Source of the DNA: Bugula neritina
Taxonomy: Eukaryota; Bryozoa; Gymnolaemata; Cheilostomatida; Bugulidae
Reading direction: 5' to 3'
Assembly: GCA_964035545.1 (NCBI GenBank)
Contig: OZ037765.1
Location: 2,971,001-3,035,000, forward strand
DNA: 64,000 nucleotides
Each line of letters starts with the position of its first letter. Within the stretch, counting starts at the first letter, position 1. Under the pieces are notes generated by a model that was not told the origin of the DNA, made no database searches, and was given only the letters and a program-made list of their open reading frames with translations. A program made the position numbers and the translations under genes. Of this stretch, positions 1 to 12,548 are shown in pieces.

Positions 1-334
1 AGTGGTAGAAAATGTACCCAATAATAATGGTCACATGACGACTTATATAACTATCAGATATCACGCCCCCCAGCAAACAGCAAGTATAGGTAACAGCATT
101 AAAGAGGAATTGCACTGCAGAGGCTTGACTGTCGGATAGGCAAAGGGGCTGCTTAGTGAGGTAAGCAAACAGTGTCCCCGACACGCTGTACCACGCCACT
201 CTCTCAAAGGTTTCGGCAGCTATGACGAAAAAGGCAGCGGCTATTCGCTTCGGACCTCTTTGCTCATCTTCGTCTACATATGGATGTCTGCCGCTAGTCT
301 GTGTCATCAGGGGCGTGGTCTCGTTGGCGGCCAT
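1..334 (-). CDS. SLC15-like proton-coupled peptide transporter, first coding exon (partial)
   Basis: The minus strand is open from an ATG at 334-332 to the window edge (111 codons, no stop), so this is the N-terminal part of a longer gene. The protein starts MAANETTPLMTQTSG, a short hydrophilic cytosolic head, and then gives a first membrane segment with AAETFERVAWYSVSGTLFAY followed by LLGGVISDSYISRHVTIII. The E-R-x-x-(Y/W)-Y-like motif in helix 1 and the G-G-x-I-(S/A)-D-(S/A) motif in helix 2 are hallmarks of the POT/PTR2 family. The helix-1 ExxER-type motif takes part in proton coupling in that family. The acidic N-terminus resembles the lysosomal SLC15A3/A4 branch, but the paralogue is not settled. 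The rest of the gene lies outside the window, so substrate and location are inferred from family only. Confidence 0.85.
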   Translation of the reverse strand, partial: MAANETTPLMTQTSGRHPYVDEDEQRGPKRIAAAFFVIAAETFERVAWYSVSGTLFAYLTKQPLCLSDSQASAVQFLFNAVTYTCCLLGGVISDSYISRHVTIIIGYIFYH

Positions 335-2640
335 CTTGAGTCTGAAAGAGGTTTATACCAGATGGTTAACCCACATCTGAAATAGTTTCAAAGAATCATG
401 AAGCAGAGTTGATTGGTTTCTTTATCACACTAAAGCCATAAACATATTTTCATGACAACATCCCAAGTTCCTAGTTTGTTTTCAATAACATTTGTTAACC
501 AAGATGTAGCAAGTTTCGTTTCGCTTATCTAGTTATTGCATGTGATTATTTAGAATTGGAATTAATGCTGGGTTGTTTCCTCAATTGTGCCCAACACCAC
601 TGTGAAACCTTAAACCAAGTTTGACAAAATGACATTAAAATCTGTAAAATCAATTAGGCCTACTGATAACTCACACAATGAACATAGAGAAACTAGCAAA
701 CATTGCTAACATACATTACAATACTAGATCTATTACGACAAAATGATTGTTGCAAGTGAAACTGCACTAATATGCAGAGGCAAATAAAGTTGACACTATA
801 AAAATGCTAGTATTATAGTCACATATAAAATAAAACAAACAAAATTGAGTATACTAAATCTAAACTATTACCTTTATTTCTCTAGTGACCACAAGACTGA
901 TAATAAAATGCGCAGTGAGTATAAGTAAAAATGAACTATTTTAATTTTGTATGTACTAATCATTTTGATACCAAAAGCCTACTGACAGCCCAGACAGCAG
1001 CAATAACTAGTGGAGAAAATTTATTACATTATTTAAAAGTGCATTGGTGGATTTGAATAGCCCAAATCTTTGCCAGCCAGTGACCAATGCTGACAGCAAT
1101 GTGGCAGTGAAGCAAGGCCACAAATAAACTGTGAAGGTATAAAGGCAACTTGAGAAGCATGGAATATGAGAAGCATCTTATTACATGATAGCATAGGCTA
1201 TACAAAGTAATGAAGAAAAAATTAGCCAAGATCTTGTTACACAAGAAGCGCTAACTTCAAAACATGAAAACTTTCATTTTTCACTGACAACGAATTTCAA
1301 TTACTTTCAGGATGGTTAATATCCTTCTTTTGAGCAGTAATCAACTGTGACTGTTCGGTTCAGTTCCAAAGACTTTTTTAGTTTGAAAAATCTCTAAATG
1401 ACATGCTCATAATAACTTAGTAAATAAAAGCTAGAACTTTATCACCTAGCACTATGTTTCTAAGTTGCTATTTGTGCTGAAAATACTCATTAAACTTAAT
1501 CCTATATTTCATCATTTCAGTGCAACAGCAATAGCTGTTGGTGGTTTGGACAAAAATCAAACCACTAGTTTGGTTGTAAGCCACAGTGAGTTATGATGAC
1601 AAGGAATTGTTTGCTCTTGTTACATAATATTATTTTGTATTGACTATAATAATCAGTAAAGAAAGTGCAATAGTAAACAAAGAAAGGGCAGAAGTTATGA
1701 GAACTAATTTTCAGAACAGACAGTATCTTTCTCTTTTTATTGTAGCTTTCTATAGAAAACTGGTGGTGTGATTAAGTAAGTAAAATCTAAGGCTCCTTAA
1801 AGCAATACAGCTGAGCAATTAGCATTTACAAGTAGCCAACGAGAAATGACTCAACATAAACATTGCGATGTATTATAGCTGCATATGCTACTGTAGAAAC
1901 TGGGGCATAGCATCTTGCATACACACATTCTTAGCAATGTTTGTGTGTATTCTGCGTAGGACAGTGCATTGGTAACACTTCTTATCAAAAGGCAGTAGAC
2001 TGACTACATATGATTAAATATTTTGATATGCTTATAACCAGATAGATATGATGATGATATCACACTAATAAATAATGAAACTTCTGTCTTGTAGCTGCCA
2101 CTGCCACTCTAATATGAAGAGAAAAACACATAATTGCTTTCAACTCACTATGAATATTACTTTCACAGATTTTATTGTAGTGAAAATAAGGGCATTGGTA
2201 CTTAAATACTTATTTCCTGGAAAGAAAGCTTTATTGCATTATCTGGGTTTCACATAAACAGCCATGCAAGTGATCAAAGTTATATGGAGAAGAAATGGAT
2301 GCTGCCACACTAGTTGAAAACTTTGTAATATCACAAATTAACCATACCATAAATTATGGGTCAATTGTCATCTATTATCTTGAAGAAACAATTCCTTTTT
2401 CTAATTCTAACAAACCAAATCTGGATGCTCATTTTTACATACAATAATTCTATACTCCGGTTTTATATTGATTTTAATCTGCAAGCTCATCGCAATTGGA
2501 GCAAAGAGATTTTTCATTCAAAGAGTTAATGATAATTGATGACTCATATACCTGACTCTTCTTGGCACAGACAGACATCTTCAGCAAGTGAATGGAATTA
2601 TTTTATTAATTAGATAAAACTATTTTCACTGTAATCCTTC
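335..2640. other. AT-rich flank upstream of the transporter gene
   Basis: No exon-like reading frame, RNA gene or clear repeat was seen on either strand. The first few hundred bases should hold the promoter and 5' UTR of the minus-strand transporter gene. Short open frames here (for example 1029-1244 minus and 2075-2257 plus) have no recognisable composition and look like chance. Confidence 0.5.
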
Positions 2641-3112
2641 TGTAGTGAATTTAGCGCTAGTGTGCTCAGCTATTTTAGCTATATTAAAACCGTACTAAGA
2701 AAAGTTTTTTACAGCACAGCCAGTGCTAACTAAAATACCTCTGGCACTTGGCAATAGTTGGTGCTAGTGGACTAGTGTAATTTTAAGAGAGCAAAATGAG
2801 CGAGTTATTTACGTTAATTATTTGGTTTCTTTTTTTGTAGATTACAACTGTTTTTTGTTTTCATATTGTTTATCTATGTTTATCCTGATCATGTAAGTTT
2901 GAATTGCAATAATTGTAGTCTTGACTATGTCAATAGAAGTAAATCAGTGTCAAATGAGATCAACCAATGCATATTAGAATAAAACATAATAAAGGACATC
3001 AGGGAAGAGTTAATGCTCAACTCAAAGCCTAGTTCACTACAGTAAAGATCTTAGTACGTTTTTAATAATTATAGCTAAATTAGCTGAGCAAACTAGCGCT
3101 AATTTCACTACA
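2641..3112. mobile_element. MITE-like element with about 50-bp terminal inverted repeats
   Basis: The left end starts TGTAGTGAATTTAGCGCTAG and the right end, read on the opposite strand, starts TGTAGTGAAATTAGCGCTAG. The inverted match continues through CTCAGCTA and TTTAGCTAT for about 50 bases. The element is directly flanked by CCTTC on both sides (2636-2640 and 3113-3117), a 5-bp target-site duplication. It has no coding capacity, so it is a non-autonomous DNA transposon. The superfamily is not assigned. A diverged, end-less relative of its interior seems to lie near 57510-57790. Confidence 0.75.
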
Positions 3113-3957
3113 CCTTCTAAACTAGAGTTCATCAAATGAAAGACAGAAATGCATCACCAGTTTTCAGCTAATAAAATTTACCTTATAGTGGATGATTCTA
3201 TTTGCTTCACCACAAGATTACTTCTAGCAAAGTATAATATGTAGGTACCTGTAGGTATAGATGGTTCTCTATATATTTTACATGACCTACCTACTCTGTC
3301 AACGAAAGAGCTGCTTCTACTTTAGCTGGTCTCCAAAGATCTAATCTATAATAGGAGTATAGCATTACACAGTCACTGCTTGAACAGTGTATATATTGCA
3401 GACAATAAACGAGGTTGTCTGTAAGTTAGGACTTTAAACAAATAACACATACAGTACGATAATAACAAATGGGTGAAAAAGGGAAAAGTTGGCTGTTTAT
3501 ACTTTACTTTCCTCAATTACTTGGCAATACAGCTAACGCTTATCTCATTGAATGGCATGAAGCCCTTGTACAGCTATAGAACTGTGCAAAAGAAATTACA
3601 GCTGCAAGTATTATCGTATAATTACTAACTGAGTATCATGTGTTGAGAGCTATAGCAAGTGACTTGCAGTTAAGCAGAATATGTGTTGCTAAGTGAAGTA
3701 AAGCTTGAACAGGGTCCAAGTCACATTAACTGGAGTACTCGGTGACTCCAGCACTTGATAGTATATAACTCAAGTCAGTTTACTCAAGTTAAAAGGAAAC
3801 TTGAATTAATTTGATTTCCTCACCTAACCTACTTGAAGGTTTAATAATAATTTACTTACTGTAAGCCTTTGAAAACTAGGAGTAGACTAAAACGCTTAAG
3901 TTAGTTTCAGCTATCAACTATAATTTGAATGATGAATATATTACAAGTAGAGTATTA

Positions 3958-4164
<207 letters not shown>

Positions 4165-4170
4165 CATATT

Positions 4171-4744
4171 CGAAATGTTTTTGAACATAAAAATGGTTAC
4201 CCTAAATATGTAATAGAGAAAACTATTAACAACATTGGTGACGGACTACTCAGTGAAAAAGACAACAGGAAACACATTTTACTTCAGCTGCCTTATAAAG
4301 GAGTAACAGGAGAAAAACTAATCCTCCCTCAATAAATTAATTACAGACTCTTTTTCAAATGAACTCAATGCACGTATTTTATTTAAAGGAACCCCCTTAA
4401 GTTCACATTTTAATCTCAAAGATAAAACCAATAAAGAACACATTCACAACCTAGTCTACAAAATAACCTGCCCTGAAGCTACCTGTCAACAAACATATGT
4501 AGGCGAAACCGGACGTCGCCTATCACACAGGATACATGAACACTGCCATGACATCAATTCCAAAATTTATCAACACATCTCTACCACCAATCATGGAAAC
4601 ATATCAATAGACAATGTAACAGTTTTAAATCATTCATTTAAAGGAATCCATCATCGAAAAGTAGCCGAAGCTCTCTACATTAAACAAATAAAACCGCAAC
4701 TCAATAAACAAAATTACTCCATACCACTAAAACTATATCAATAG
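4171..4744 (+). pseudogene. Penelope-like element remnant: end of reverse-transcriptase ORF plus GIY-YIG endonuclease
   Basis: Two adjacent plus-strand frames together give the C-terminal part of a PLE protein. Frame 1 (4171-4335) includes [18 protein letters not shown] and LLQLPYKGVTGEKL, the usual end of a PLE reverse transcriptase, and stops at TAA 4333-4335. Frame 2 (4322-4744) continues with LVYKITCPEATCQQTYVGET then GRRLSHRIHEH, the GIY-YIG nuclease core (here TYVG with the following Arg and His), and ends at TAG 4742-4744. The shift by one base plus the stop make it inactive. The 5' part is absent: the copy begins at a (TA)n tract, so it is 5'-truncated. Confidence 0.85.
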
Positions 4745-4786
4745 CTCCACACTATACTCAACTCTCACATAGTTTCACTAATTCTT

Positions 4787-4892
4787 CACAGTTGGTTTAA
4801 GGTCATACTTTTCATTTTCTGGCTCTTTGCCAGGTGCTTTATGTTCTATATGAACAATGTTCCACTGATAGCTCGAACAGGTTGAATGTCAC
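4787..4892 (+). repeat. PLE-associated 3' repeat, copy 1 (inverted partner at 7250-7361)
   Basis: About 40 bases after the stop of the PLE remnant lies a segment that matches the reverse complement of 7250-7361. The first 20 bases (4787-4806) are an exact inverted match to 7342-7361. The rest aligns with small gaps through TGCTTTATGTT and GATAGCTCGAACAG. It is probably the 3' UTR of this PLE lineage. Confidence 0.6.
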
Positions 4893-6380
4893 AAGAACAA
4901 AAAAAATATGAAAAGATAAAGAAACTTATGTTCTCCAATATACTTTTTTATTTTTTTCAAAAGCCAATTCATGTTTAAGTTATAGCTTGTTGAAAAACAT
5001 AGTCCCCCTTCCACATTCTTTTCAATTTATACGCTCCTGACTTGTTATTGTGTCTCAATATGCCTTGTATTTGAGTGCTTGTTAGTCTCGCTTCACTAAC
5101 TTTGCCTATACTTCACAAGTGCCAGTGCTGCTGGCTCAAAAGCTAAATGTTATAAACTGTCAGCTAAAACCCAATCTTGTATTCCTAGGTTGGTTGGCCT
5201 AAATAAAACAATAGTCAAATCATGATTTCATGTTTTAAAAATTTACTCTATTCTAACCTGCTGCCTAGCTAGTTCTATTTTTGATGTATAATTACAAAAT
5301 TTGTGATACATTTTTTTGGCAACCATGTAATTTATAAAATGCAGTAATGGTACTTATAATATTATATTATTATCATTATAATATATTATATAGTATTATG
5401 TGTGCTTTTATTATCCTGCATAATATCTAATTTATTATTGTTGTTGTGCAAACAAGTGCAATTAACAGTTTTCAAAATGTACCTCTAAATTATCAGAATA
5501 TCAGTTTAGATATTTTCATGCTTTGTAAGGTAAACCTAAAAAAAGAGGCTGTATTCCCAAAGTAAAGGGTGTTGAACTATGAACTATATTAGATTAGCCA
5601 CTCTGCTACCAAGTGCATCAGTATAATATTATATGAATAGCTCTGATGCTTTGTCTCCGGTGGCTGGCTGCGATATGATAACTTGGCCAACTTCCAAGAG
5701 TTTAAAATTGGCGCAATTATTCAAGAGGTTACATACTGCACAGAGCTAGCAGTGATAGTAACCTTGCTATTGGCAGTACTTATTACAACTGCCAGCATAT
5801 AAGCTGCATTGTAGAATGCCGTTGGGGCAGGCTAGTAAAACCAAATTCTGCTCTCTAATATACCTTAGACAAAATGCAGCAACATAATTTTTAGTTTCAA
5901 ATTACATTTGCCACCCTTACATGAGCTGTGGGCTTCATAAAGATTCATATGATTAGAGATTTATGCTATAGGCCCTATCTGTGCTAGTGTATGATGAAAA
6001 TAACACACCATTGTCAAAGTTAACTTCAAGTATGTTGTTTTCCAGAAACTCAGTAATGTCCATTTATCTCTCGCATACAAATACTTATGTAATACCATAC
6101 AGTTTAAGTTTTATTTTAGAGCACATCTGCAAACTCTACAATAAGAGCTTGCTTTACCAGTCTATTTCAGACCTGTTTTTGTAGTTAGTAATACGCAAGC
6201 TACTTATTTTTAAACTTTTGGGTTATTTGTTCAAAACCATTAGCTTTGCTAGTAACCCGATACTATTGCAACAGTTGACTGCTATCAACATGAATTGACA
6301 GCCTAATAATTATAACCCTTTTGCGCGCGAAATATTTATGTAATGATAGTTACTCATATAGTGCGCATCTTATTACCGAT
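4893..6380. other. Non-coding AT-rich stretch
   Basis: No supported gene, RNA or structured repeat. The frame at 5981-6184 lacks recognisable features and is taken as chance. Confidence 0.45.
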
Positions 6381-6450
6381 GACTGCGTGGTCTAGAGGTT
6401 AGAGGCGTCAGCGAGGAGTTAGTTGGTTATGGTTCAACCCTGTTTTGTTG
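6381..6450 (+). repeat. tRNA-like (pol III promoter-like) sequence
   Basis: TGGTCTAGAGGTTAGAG fits an A box and GGTTCAACCC about 40 bases later fits a B box. The flanks do not form a 7-bp acceptor stem, so this is not an intact tRNA. It lacks the body of the SINE family found elsewhere in the window. A decayed SINE head or a tRNA pseudogene is most likely. Confidence 0.45.
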
Positions 6451-7249
6451 CAATTTTTTTTGTCAACTTATGCAAATCCTACGCATGTATAATAAATATG
6501 GCTATAATTGTAAAGTTTTTTTTAACTTTTGTTCAACAGTAAGACAACATACATGCATAATAATTAGATACTGAACACTGGACTAAACCTTAAATTGATC
6601 TTATAGAATACAATGTACTTAAAATAATCATATGTGAATTAGAGAAACTGAAAGTACACCTGCTGCTCTATAGACAGACCTTTACTGACAAGACTGCAAA
6701 GTGAAGTGATTTAGCTGAAATTAACTCTGCCAAACAAACAAAGAATTATGTTGTGCTGAGGCATTTTCAATATATTATTGTAACATAGTGAGATGATTCA
6801 GCTAAGTGCTAATGTAAAACAGGGAACATTATATTGGCAGAAATCCAATAGACTGCCAATTTGTGCGAGAGGGTACTATATGTTATTGTGATAGCGCGCA
6901 GAGCGGCAAACGTACTAGGGATGTTATAATTAGTCACAGGAGCGTAGCTAGAACCACCATATGAAGAATTTAGAAAATTGCAGTGAAACTTGCAAAATGG
7001 TGTATGTTTTTACCAAATTGTGAAGAGCATAAACAGAATTTCAAAAAACAAAGAAAGTATATTAGAGAAAACATATCAAGGAATGTCAAGTTTAACTTTT
7101 ATACTTTATAAAATGAATCCCCTGTGCTACAGCAGTGGAACATGGAGGGTGTAAAATTTTACTTATTATGCAACAACTTTCTCAAAAAAATTTTTATTGA
7201 AAAATTAAAAAAGTATATGAAAGAGGAATGCAAGAGCTATCTTTTCATG

Positions 7250-7361
7250 TAAAATTTGTTAATGTGAGACAAAAACTGTTCGAGCTATCCCCTGGAAACC
7301 GTTTATATATAACATAAAGCAGTGCCTGAATCTGGAAAGTAATGACCTTAAACCAACTGTG
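7250..7361 (-). repeat. PLE-associated 3' repeat, copy 2 (inverted)
   Basis: The reverse complement of this segment matches 4787-4892, including an exact run of 20 bases. No PLE coding sequence was found beside it, so it is a lone 3' fragment in the opposite orientation. Confidence 0.55.
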
Positions 7362-7573
7362 TTGCTGTTTTTATATTTGGATATCTATTTTTTTTGTCAA
7401 CTCTAATTTATTTTTTATGCAAAAAAAATCAGTATAATTTTTGACCTGCGTAATATATAAAATAAGATTATCTCCTTTAAGGTTCAATAATTTACAATAA
7501 CTGTCACTCTCTATTCTTTGTGTCATGCATAACGTCTAACGTAACATAATAATTTTTGAATTTCATTCATTGC

Positions 7574-7614
7574 TACTCTGAAGATGGGTACAGTGGTACC
7601 CGAAATATCAGTGT
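7574..7614 (+). ncRNA. Hammerhead-ribozyme-like motif of a PLE-type tail
   Basis: CTGAAGA (core CUGANGA) is followed by a strong stem II, GGGTAC-AGTG-GTACCC, then GAA and the palindromic ATAT, then C and AGTG. ACT before the core can pair with AGT after it (stem I, 3-4 bp). A stem III made only of a 4-base palindrome cannot close on itself and would work as a dimer, as proposed for minimal retroelement hammerheads. No intact PLE ORF lies beside it. It is weaker than the two hammerheads at 12.7 and 14.0 kb. Confidence 0.45.
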
Positions 7615-7700
7615 AATTACTTTACCTAATAAAGTAAAAAAACAACAATGTTTCTCGTATACCTATTTATAATCAAATTACTAGCTCGTAAAGATATATT

Positions 7701-7703
<3 letters not shown>

Positions 7704-7762
<59 letters not shown>
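7704..7762. repeat. (TA)n microsatellite
   Basis: Uninterrupted TA dinucleotides about 90 bases downstream of the hammerhead-like motif. Confidence 0.9.
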
Positions 7763-7763
<1 letters not shown>

Positions 7764-7869
7764 TGGCTATTCTAACTAAAATCGTAGAGACTTGTTTATA
7801 TCATATTTCTGGAAGCTTCCAGGAAATAATGCAACCAATGTGACCACCATAGCAAGGTGCTTAGAAGTA

Positions 7870-8220
7870 TTGCCGATTGACATGTATCTGATAATGAATG
7901 ATCTCTCCAGGCATGCAGAATCTGTGATGCTATATATGATGATATGATGCACTGCATTGATGGTAATAAAGCTGACTACAATGTAATCCTGGCTATATAT
8001 TATAACTATAGCTGGTATATTAGTATCAATGTATTAAATATAAACCGCGGTACTAGATGAGCACTTGAAGTAAACAAACATAACCAATCATAATACAAGA
8101 GCAGGCTGTCAGCTGAAAAAATTCAGGCAATTGATTGAGAGAAGTAAATAACAATGTGAAAGTAAAGCAAGGAAAATAATAATATAAAATGATGAAAAAG
8201 TATACATATTTAGAACATGT
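7870..8220 (+). repeat. Dispersed repeat Y, copy 1
   Basis: Matches 21820-22200 in the same orientation with many substitutions and small gaps. Shared anchors include GTACTAGATGAGCAC, AGTAAACAAACAT, AATTGATTGAGAGA and CTATATATTATA. No coding sequence was seen. The element class is unknown. Confidence 0.55.
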
Positions 8221-9429
8221 GACTGAAAATTATTTTAGAGCATAATACTTGCTTTAGAACATTTTATTCAATATATTGTCAATCAAACCCAAGTCTTTTT
8301 CTTACAAAAACCTGAGGTTATAACTTATATGCTTCTAATATTAGTAATTTCAAGAATATACTTATTTAAGATTGCAGTGTGGGAGGGAATATAAGCGGTT
8401 ATCACAAGGTGTTGCTTATTCCTAAACTTATTTAGTGATTGGACAGAATAAAGTTTAAAGACATCATCGGAACATAACACATTCGCCGAACTGTAGCTAA
8501 TAATGTCAAGGCTAAAATGGCTTGTGAAAACTATTTCGACAGCTTGTGTTAATGCATCTGTTTACTTCTGTAAGAGAGCAAAATATTATTGAGTTAAGTA
8601 GATAATTGCTTATATTTGGTGCGAATACATACATGTCACATTTTTGACAGAAGTTTGTTTAAAAATTAGTAATTAAATGCATTGTTTTGTTCCTAAGTAT
8701 AATATTTAGCTGAATGCATACCTTCAAGTTTGAAAGCTATATTTTATGTTGGTAGAAAGGTTATTGTGTAAAATAAAGCTAATTAGAAAAAAGCAGCCAT
8801 GATGAAAAGCTTCACATTTTTCGAAGGCTTATTCATAGAAAATGAATAAGCCCACAAATACTATATTTATAATTTGTTTCAAGGCTTACGCCATTCATGA
8901 ATGATTATAGAGACATGACATGGGTTTTGAAATAAGTTTCAACTCCCATTACATAGGATAGGTGCATGTACAAGCATGGATCAGCTAAGCAAAAAATAGG
9001 TAGTGCATGTAAAACTATAAGTTCATCTATACTTTGTAAATGATGGGATCTAGTTTTACGTAGTACAATGCGGCTTTAGAAAATCTGTCTGTACTCACTT
9101 TTTATCCTTTAAAGAGTTCTATTCTCAAAAAAGCACCAATGCTTGCATCACAGAAAAATTTTCAATTTATAGATATGTCCACACAGACAATGGGAAGCTC
9201 CATAGCACCCAAAGTAGGCAACTCCCAGTACCCACAGTGCAAGGACAAAATGTATGCCATAACAACCAGGTGCATGTTTAGAGGTGAAATTACGTAAGAT
9301 TGACTCGAAGATGCTGAACAATGCTGAACGAAAACTGGAAGTCGTGGAAAAGACATTAAAAGATGTGAGGATGAGCTGAATTCCTTTGATATCACTTGGA
9401 AAAATTTACTGAACAAAAGTATTGTGGAG
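8221..9429. other. Non-coding stretch with weak decayed-repeat signal
   Basis: No gene is supported. The minus-strand frame 9162-9416 has no recognisable domain. Parts near 8400-8540 loosely resemble 21380-21500, so old repeat material probably extends here. Confidence 0.35.
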
Positions 9430-9990
9430 TACTGCTTAGAGGAGCTGCCAAAGAAGACAAGTATAATGTCAAGTCAAGAAAGCCAACAAAAGACGTATAA
9501 TGAAACTTCTCACGTGTTCTATGAGCTCTCTAAGATCAAACAAATAGTTTAACTGCCTTTAATATGTGTGGAGGTCAATAGAATTAATCCCTGCTGCTCA
9601 TATCCTTTTCGAACTATTGCTGACTTTCTGACAAATAATATGATATTCAGCAAACATCTATTACATTATGTTTATCTATTTTTTACTCCAAGTTACTTTT
9701 TGTTAGTTGAGTTTATTACCTATAATATATATAATAATTATATATAAATATATTAACAATAAATATTATATTATATCAGTGTAAATAAAGACCATTTCCT
9801 TTCTATGTATACTTTATTTGCATTAGCTAGAGTGGAGAGTTTGACATCGATGCTAATATAAGATTGAATCAAATTGTAATGAGCAATGATCGATGGAATA
9901 ATTTTAGAACTCAACATTTTAAGCATTTATCACACTGAGGTGTAATTGCCAGTGCTTAATGCATGAATTTAAGAACAACGCAATTCAATT
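9430..9990 (+). repeat. Dispersed repeat X, copy 1
   Basis: Related to 20290-21570 (copy 3, interrupted) and in part to 10020-10265 (copy 2). Anchors shared by copies 1 and 3 are AAGTCAAGAA, GAGCTCTCTAA, TTTAATATGTGTGGAG and GACTTTCTGACAAATAATAT. The far end shares AATTCAATTCTGCA. A plus-strand frame crosses the start of the block, but no protein family was recognised. Confidence 0.6.
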
Positions 9991-10019
9991 CTGCATAACA
10001 ACATCAAAATAAATTATAA

Positions 10020-10265
10020 ACTATCTGCCTTTAATATGTGTTCAACTGACTCAATCTCTACTGCTCATTATATTCTTCTCAAACTGTTGCTGATTGTCTG
10101 ACGAATAGTACGAGATTCCACAAACGCTTATTATACTAGGCTTATCTATTATTTACCCCAAGTTATTTTTGGTTGCTAGAGTGAGTTTAAGGTAAATTTT
10201 TTTGCTCATAATATTTGTAACATAATATATTAGCAGACTATCAGTCAACAATAAACATTATATTA
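10020..10265 (+). repeat. Dispersed repeat X, copy 2 (partial)
   Basis: CTGCCTTTAATATGTGT, CAATCTCTACTGCTCAT, CGCTTATTATA and AAGTTATTTTTGGTTG align with copies 1 and 3 in order. It lies directly after copy 1, so the two form a local tandem arrangement. Confidence 0.55.
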
Positions 10266-11833
10266 TTTTAGTATAAAGGAAATTTCCTTATCCTGTAGAC
10301 TTTAGTTGCATTGGTTAGAGTGGAGAACATGCTATCACTCTAGTGTTAGGCACATGAGATCACTCTAGCATTAAGCACATGCTATCACTTTAGTATTTAA
10401 CACGTGTTATCAGACAAGTGTGACATGTTGTGTATTTCTAAAATTGTTCCAAGCACTAGAGTAGCAAGGTTAAAGAAGGTTTTAATCATCAGAAATAGTA
10501 CAAAAGTTGTCTTCTCTTTTGAATAAACTGACCAAGCCAGGAAGCATTTAAAGGCCTAGCCTACGTATAATACTTTACTCTTCAAGAGGTTAATATATCA
10601 TTCCTAGTAAACTTCTAACAGAAAAATATGCTAAGTAAATATCGGTTGATCAAATGTAAGAGGTAATATTTTTCTTCTGTTTTCAAACCCTCTATATCAG
10701 TGTTTTCCAATTTCTTTACACCATGTCCCCCCCTCCCCCCTTTCATAAATGTTTACTATTATTTCCTCCTTTCAAAAAGTGCAATTTTTATGACTGACAT
10801 AATTATAATAAACAAGACAAGTCTTATAATATATTTCTTCTATTATAATTATGTTTGATTATGATAGTAATATTGCAATAATTATATTATATTACGCATG
10901 TATGTATAAAGCACGGAGCAGTTCAATTACTAATGCAGTAGCTCCAGATGATGCTTTTATGCCAGTTTGCTCAAGTATGGCTCTGTATTTGACAAGACAC
11001 ATTCCAGGTCACTATTTAGGCCAAGGCAGTTTCTCTCCTAATTTTATTGGTTATCATTGATGAGATTTTTACCTCACACAGCTATGTGCAGGTAGGGTTT
11101 GGTGGATGAAATCCGGAATTCATCAATTGACCAAAATTTTAAATCCTCCATTGCTAACCCGCTCAATGAAACCTTCCTTTAACTCATCTGGGTAAGGGTA
11201 TGAAAGAGAATCCATATAACAGCTTTTTTTCCTAAAAACATATTGAGTGTGGGGAAAGACAGCGTATATTTAATTCAGCTTTGAAAGCATTGATACTGCT
11301 ATGAGAAGCAATGATTTCATAAATGCACTTCTGTATTTTTAGGTTCAGACCTTTTAGCGCAGCAAATAATTTAATATATTAAATAGGTATGCAGTATACA
11401 GTTCATAGAGATCAGCAGCTGCTAAAAGTTCCCATTGGTTTGTGCTTTCAACAAACTTCTTAACCAGCATTAGAAGTTCAAATAATCAAGCTACTGTGTT
11501 ACTCTTGAATAACTTCATCACTTTAGTGTAAAACAGCAGAATAATGAATGTAGCATCACTTTCTTAACATAGTGCTAAAAATAGTCAAGGGTTAAGCGCT
11601 GAAACCTTGGTGTAGTTCAATCATTTTGGTGTTCGCTGCCAAGTTACATTGATTCCAATGCTCGTGGTAGTATCCTGGAAGGAATCGTCTTACAGAGAGT
11701 GAAGTAATGCACGCGTTTTATATCAGGATTTGTTTCCTTGCCAGCTGTACAAAACCTGATCATGATCCATATGCCTATACACTGATGGCGCTTCTTCAAG
11801 TAAGGACTGACATCCACATGCATACTATACAGT
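10266..11833. other. Non-coding AT-rich stretch
   Basis: No supported gene. It includes three spaced copies of a short phrase like CACATGCTATCACT at 10325-10400. The plus-strand frame 10851-11060 is not convincing. Confidence 0.4.
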
Positions 11834-12040
11834 CATGAAAGTTTATATTCCCCACCCCTGTGAGAAAATCATGATGGAAAAGTGTTTTGCTAAATCGGAC
11901 TAAGGACAGATGAGGTACGAAAGCAATTATAACTAGATGCTCTTCTTAACCTCAGCAATGGTCTTTGCTAGGGTTCGAACTCGTGACTTGGTGTTTGCTA
12001 AGTTAAACACTCTAACCCCTAGACCATGGCTGCTCCTTAC
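11834..12040 (-). mobile_element. tRNA-derived SINE, copy 1
   Basis: Same family as the copies at 25324, 34370, 47065 and 61332. On the minus strand it reads from a tRNA-like head (CATGGTCTAGGGGTTAGAGT, then GGTTCGAACC-type B box written in reverse as GGTTCGAACTC) through a body with GAGCATCTAG to a tail resembling CACAGGGGTGGGGAATATAA. Short similar sequences flank it, but the target duplication is imperfect. Confidence 0.8.
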
Positions 12041-12537
12041 ATACAATACACTAATAATTGAGAAATATTGGCTAATTATATGGATGGACTACTCAAGTTG
12101 TATGAAGAACAATGGAGACTTGTTGATTTTAGCGATTATGTTTTTAATATTTGCTGCATCACCTACCTGTAATTTGGCAGCTAGCCAAAATTCCCTCTCA
12201 CCCGCCCAAATTCTCCTTTATTGGGGAAATTCCCTCAGGGAATAATTCTGCAAGATTTAGAACATTGCTATTAACTGTTTTATATTATGTGCAAATGCTT
12301 TATCAAGACTTGGAAAGTCGCAATAAGCTGTTGCTTTCCAATGGATAATCCAAATTTCCAAGCATTGTGTCCTAATCAATTGTACAATTGTTTACAGACC
12401 TATAATTATGGCAAGAAAGCTGGCAATAGAGTATAGAAGTAAGTCAGCGGAGTGTATGTAGACAAGCTAAGACAGAGCAGATATAATACAAGCAAGTGAG
12501 AGCATTATACTTTTATTGTTATACAATCATATAGTGG

Positions 12538-12548
12538 CATATATATAT

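Noticed and set aside
9162-9416. 84-residue minus-strand frame in repeat X region
   Set aside because: No recognisable domain or splice context. It probably lies in decayed mobile DNA.
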